7,313 bases of DNA from contig QNFN01000090.1 in assembly GCA_003645555.1 (NCBI GenBank), forward strand, positions 1 through 7,313, in the 5' to 3' direction. The translations under genes and the position numbers were made by a program. Source of the DNA: Gammaproteobacteria bacterium. GTDB taxonomy: Bacteria; Pseudomonadota; Gammaproteobacteria; QNFN01. The notes beneath the pieces were generated by a model that worked only from the letters and a program-made list of their open reading frames with translations, did no database searches and had not been told where the DNA came from. Each line of letters starts with the position of its first letter. The stretch's first letter is position 1. This document shows, piece after piece, positions 4,242 to 7,313 of the stretch.

Positions 4242-7200
4242 TCAGGCAGCCGGTGCCGGCCGCAGCCGGTCGAGCAGGGTGTCGACTGCCTGCACCCGTG
4301 CCTCGATCGAGACCAGGGGCAGGGTGAAGCGCAGGCGATGGCCGTCTACCAGGCGGTAGGTTTGCGCCTCTTTCTGGATCAACTCAACCAGGCGAGCCGG
4401 GTCGATTTCCGGCGCATCATCGAAGACGAGCTGACCGCCTTCCGGGCCGACCTCGATACGGCGGATACCAAGTGGGGTGGCACGCTGCTTCAGCGCCGCC
4501 AACTGGAACAGGGTTTTTGCCGCTTCCGGCAGCAGGCCGAAGCGGTCGATCATCTCCACCTGCAGGTCGCGCAACCCCTCGGCGTCAGTTGCGCCACTGA
4601 TGCGCTTGTAGAAGATCAGGCGCAGGTTAACGTCCGGCAGGTAGTCCTCGGGCAGCAGAGCCGGGGCACGTAACTCGACTTCAGGGCCGTGGTGCAGCGG
4701 TTTTTCGAGTTCCGGAATACGCCCCGACTTCAGCGCTTGCACGGCGCGTTCGAGCATCTCCATGTAGTAACTGAAGCCGACCTGTTCGATCTGGCCGCTC
4801 TGACCTTCACCGAGCAGTTCGCCGGCACCACGGATTTCGAGGTCATGGGTGGCGAGCAGGAAACCCGCGCCGAGGGCCTCGAGAGACGCAATCGCCTCCA
4901 GTCGCTTGATCGCGTCGGCGGTCATCGTCTTGCGCTCGGGGACAATCAGGTAGGCGTAGGCGCGATGGTGCGAGCGGCCGACGCGGCCGCGCAACTGGTG
5001 CAACTGGGCCAGGCCGAGTCGATCGGCGCGATCGATAATGATGGTGTTGGCACTCGGCACATCGATACCGCTTTCGATGATGGTTGTGCAGACCAGCACC
5101 TGGAAGCGGCGGTGGTAGAAATCGAGCATCACCTGTTCCAGTTCGCGCTCGGGCATTTGACCGTGAGCCACGCGCACCGTGGTGCCAGGAACGATTTTCT
5201 CCACCTCGGCGGCGGTCTTTTCGATGCTTTCGACGTGGTTGTGCAGGAAGTATATCTGGCCGCCACGTTTCAGCTCGCGCTGGATCGCCTCGGCGATCAG
5301 GGCCCGGTCCCAGCGGTTGACGAAGGTCTTGATCGCCAGCCGCTCGCTTGGCGGGGTCATGATCAGCGACAGGTCGCGCAGGCCGGAGAGCGACAGGTTC
5401 AGCGTCCGTGGGATCGGTGTAGCGGTCAGGGTCAGGATGTCGATCTCTGAACGCAGTGCCTTGATCCGTTCCTTGTGACGCACACCAAAGCGGTGTTCCT
5501 CGTCGATGACCACCAGGCCGACATTGTCGAAACTGACGTCGTTCTGCCGCACTCGGTGGGTGCCGATGACAATATCTACCTTGCCAGCTGCGAGATCGGT
5601 GAGGATCGTTTTCTGTTCCCTGGCACTGCGGAAGCGTGACAGTGCCTCGATGCGGACCGGCCAGTCGGCAAACCGGTCACGGAAATTCTGCCCATGCTGC
5701 TCGGCCAGCAGGGTTGTCGGTACCAGCACCGAGACCTGGCGGCCACCGAGCACGGCGACAAATGCAGCACGCATGGCCACCTCGGTCTTGCCGAAGCCGA
5801 CATCGCCGCAGACCACCCGGTCCATCGGTCGTCCGGCGCACATGTCATCGACCACGGCCTCGATCGCGCTCGCCTGATCGGCCGTCTCCTCACACGGCAA
5901 CCCGGCGCAGAAGGCCCGGGAGTCCGCCTCGTCGAGGGTGAAGGCGTGACCTTCACGTGCGGCACGGCGGGCGTAGACATCGAGGAGTTCGGCCGCGACG
6001 TCGCGAACCTGCTGCGCTGCCTTTTTCCGGATCCGTTCCCACTGGCCGCTGCCTAGCTTGTGCAGCGGCGCCTTGTCCGGATCGGCTCCGCTGTAGCGTG
6101 AAATCAACGCCAGCGATGCCACCGGGACATAGAGACGGTCGCCATCGGCGTACTCGAGGGTCAGGAACTCGGTCGTGACACCGTCGACACTCAGTGCCTG
6201 CAGGCCGAGGTAGCGACCGATGCCGTGTTCCTCGTGGATCACCGGGGCGCCGTGCTGCAATTCGGTCAGGTTGCGCACCACCTGGTCGGGGTCGCTGCCA
6301 GGACGTCGTCGACGGCGTTGTTGCGGTGCACGTTCTCCGAGCAACTGGCTTTCGGGAATAACGGCCAGTGGCGGCGTCTGCAGCAGCAGTCCCTGTTCGA
6401 GAGGTGCGATCGCCAGCGCCAGGCGCTGCGTACCTGCGGCAAAGGCTCCCCAGCCATCCGTCGCCTGCGGCTGGATGTCCCAGCCGTGCAGGAGATCGAG
6501 CAGCACCTCGCGTCGGCCCGCCGATTCGGCGGTGAACAGCACGCGACCCTCGAAGTCGGCCAGGAACCGCTTCAGTGACATGGCCGGGTCCGATGCGCGC
6601 GGCTGCACCGCGACCGGTGGTGGCAGTGCGGCGGCGAAGTTGATTCCGCCGCGCGCATGCGGCAGTGGAGTTTCGGCCACGCTGACCGCCACGCGCCGCG
6701 TCGGCTTCAGCGCTGCGTTGACCGTTTCGGGGTCGAGGTAGAGTTCGGCCGGTTCGAGCCGTGGCTGTTCACTGTCGTGGCGTCGCTGTTCATGGCGGGT
6801 GCCGACTTGTGCCCAAAAGGTCTCGGCCGCCTCACGGCTGCCATCGAGGCGGACGAACAGCGCATCGTTCGGCAGGTAATCGAACAGCGTTGCTGTCGTT
6901 TCGAAAAAAAGTGGCAGGTAGTACTCGAGGCCGCCCGGAGCGAGTCCCTGGCTGACGTCGCGGTAGACCTGGCAACATCCCGGGTCGCCTTCGAAACGGA
7001 CTCGCCACGCCTGGCGGAAGCGAGCGATGCCGTCGTCGGTCAGCGGGAACTCGCGTGCCGGCAGCAGTCGAATTCGTTCAATGCGTTTGCCGCTGCGCTG
7101 GCTGTCCGGGTCAAACTCCCGGATCGACTCGATTTCGTCATCGAACAGGTCGATGCGTAACGGGGTGTCACGGCCCATCGGGAAGAGGTCGAGCAAGGCT

Positions 7201-7313
7201 CCCCGGACAGCGAATTCGCCATGCTCCATCACCTGGGCGACGCTGCGATAACCAGCAGCGGCAAGTCGCTGGCGGAGGGCGTCCATGTCGAGTTGTGCAC
7301 CGCTGTCGAGCAG
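4242..7313 (-). CDS. mfd: Transcription-repair coupling factor Mfd, N-terminus beyond the window
   Basis: Mfd is an ATP-driven DNA translocase that displaces stalled RNA polymerase and recruits UvrA for nucleotide excision repair. In the window are 1023 codons and the TGA at 4242-4244. The frame is open to the right edge, so by comparison with the roughly 1150-residue E. coli protein about 125 N-terminal residues are missing; the Met at 7286 is internal. Counting from that Met: remainder of the UvrB-like module (MEHGEFAVRGALLDLFPMG, 20-38); RNA polymerase interacting domain (about 335-415, HEEHGIGRYLGL 351-362); helicase core with ETADQ (467-471), Walker A GDVGFGKT (494-501), DEEHRFG (595-601), TLTATPIPRTLN (619-630), CTTIIESGIDVPSANT (733-748) and QLRGRVGRS (764-772); the TRG region HDLEIRGAGELLGEGQSG (814-831); and a C-terminal regulatory domain (about 865-1014). 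All key ATPase motifs are intact. It is upstream of csiV on the same strand, as in Pseudomonas. Confidence 0.98.
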   Translation of the reverse strand: MLDSGAQLDMDALRQRLAAAGYRSVAQVMEHGEFAVRGALLDLFPMGRDTPLRIDLFDDEIESIREFDPDSQRSGKRIERIRLLPAREFPLTDDGIARFRQAWRVRFEGDPGCCQVYRDVSQGLAPGGLEYYLPLFFETTATLFDYLPNDALFVRLDGSREAAETFWAQVGTRHEQRRHDSEQPRLEPAELYLDPETVNAALKPTRRVAVSVAETPLPHARGGINFAAALPPPVAVQPRASDPAMSLKRFLADFEGRVLFTAESAGRREVLLDLLHGWDIQPQATDGWGAFAAGTQRLALAIAPLEQGLLLQTPPLAVIPESQLLGERAPQQRRRRRPGSDPDQVVRNLTELQHGAPVIHEEHGIGRYLGLQALSVDGVTTEFLTLEYADGDRLYVPVASLALISRYSGADPDKAPLHKLGSGQWERIRKKAAQQVRDVAAELLDVYARRAAREGHAFTLDEADSRAFCAGLPCEETADQASAIEAVVDDMCAGRPMDRVVCGDVGFGKTEVAMRAAFVAVLGGRQVSVLVPTTLLAEQHGQNFRDRFADWPVRIEALSRFRSAREQKTILTDLAAGKVDIVIGTHRVRQNDVSFDNVGLVVIDEEHRFGVRHKERIKALRSEIDILTLTATPIPRTLNLSLSGLRDLSLIMTPPSERLAIKTFVNRWDRALIAEAIQRELKRGGQIYFLHNHVESIEKTAAEVEKIVPGTTVRVAHGQMPERELEQVMLDFYHRRFQVLVCTTIIESGIDVPSANTIIIDRADRLGLAQLHQLRGRVGRSHHRAYAYLIVPERKTMTADAIKRLEAIASLEALGAGFLLATHDLEIRGAGELLGEGQSGQIEQVGFSYYMEMLERAVQALKSGRIPELEKPLHHGPEVELRAPALLPEDYLPDVNLRLIFYKRISGATDAEGLRDLQVEMIDRFGLLPEAAKTLFQLAALKQRATPLGIRRIEVGPEGGQLVFDDAPEIDPARLVELIQKEAQTYRLVDGHRLRFTLPLVSIEARVQAVDTLLDRLRPAPAA

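Noticed and set aside
4060..4359. Plus-strand frame running from inside the element into the mfd 3' end
   Set aside because: The Arg/Pro/Ala-rich translation resembles no transposase and its end is antisense to mfd. The element is best treated as non-coding.
4689..5450. 253-codon open frame on the plus strand inside mfd
   Set aside because: It is exactly antisense to intact, highly conserved helicase motifs of Mfd. GC-rich codon use leaves the opposite strand open, and the translation has only low-complexity acidic/His character.
1..7313. A CRISPR array, phage, toxin-antitoxin or other defence system
   Set aside because: No spaced direct repeats, no small paired genes and no recognisable defence domains were seen; all long frames are accounted for by housekeeping genes.

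Overview
The window is a GC-rich (clearly above 60% by eye) stretch of a bacterial chromosome. It is almost certainly from a gammaproteobacterium. The gene set nagZ / methylthioinosine phosphorylase / csiV / mfd, with the same orientations, is the neighbourhood I know from Pseudomonas aeruginosa (PA3005 to PA3002). The proteins also read like gammaproteobacterial orthologues. I cannot name the genus; a Chromatiales-like or other environmental gammaproteobacterium is only a guess.

Layout. On the plus strand: nagZ (cytoplasmic peptidoglycan recycling, TTG start, 24-1070); a 90-base gap carrying a good -10 box; a YnaI-like MscS-family mechanosensitive channel (1161-2282); a 51-base gap; and a probable S-methyl-5'-thioinosine phosphorylase (GTG start, 2334-3089). 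On the minus strand: mfd, the transcription-repair coupling factor, which enters from the right edge without its N-terminus and ends at 4242. It is followed downstream by csiV, a periplasmic peptidoglycan-associated protein (3959 down to 3096). The two strands converge with only 6 bases between the phosphorylase stop and the csiV stop.

The most interesting item is the 282-base space between mfd and csiV. It is filled almost exactly by a 263-base, hairpin-rich, apparently non-coding segment (3961-4223). The segment is bounded by 22-base inverted repeats that match at 21 positions, and each outer end is CTAG. It looks like a MITE or other non-autonomous transposon with a 4-base CTAG target duplication. 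Removing it in silico, with one CTAG copy, leaves mfd and csiV 23 bases apart with an AGG Shine-Dalgarno-like core at normal distance from the csiV ATG. The element therefore seems to have landed inside the csiV ribosome-binding region of an old mfd-csiV operon and replaced the csiV leader.

Functionally the region is mostly housekeeping: wall recycling (NagZ), wall synthesis support (CsiV), osmotic protection (MscS channel), methylthioadenosine-derived purine salvage (phosphorylase) and DNA repair (Mfd). Apart from the inserted element I see no sign of a new multi-gene system, no phage or defence genes, no CRISPR and no tRNA or rRNA.
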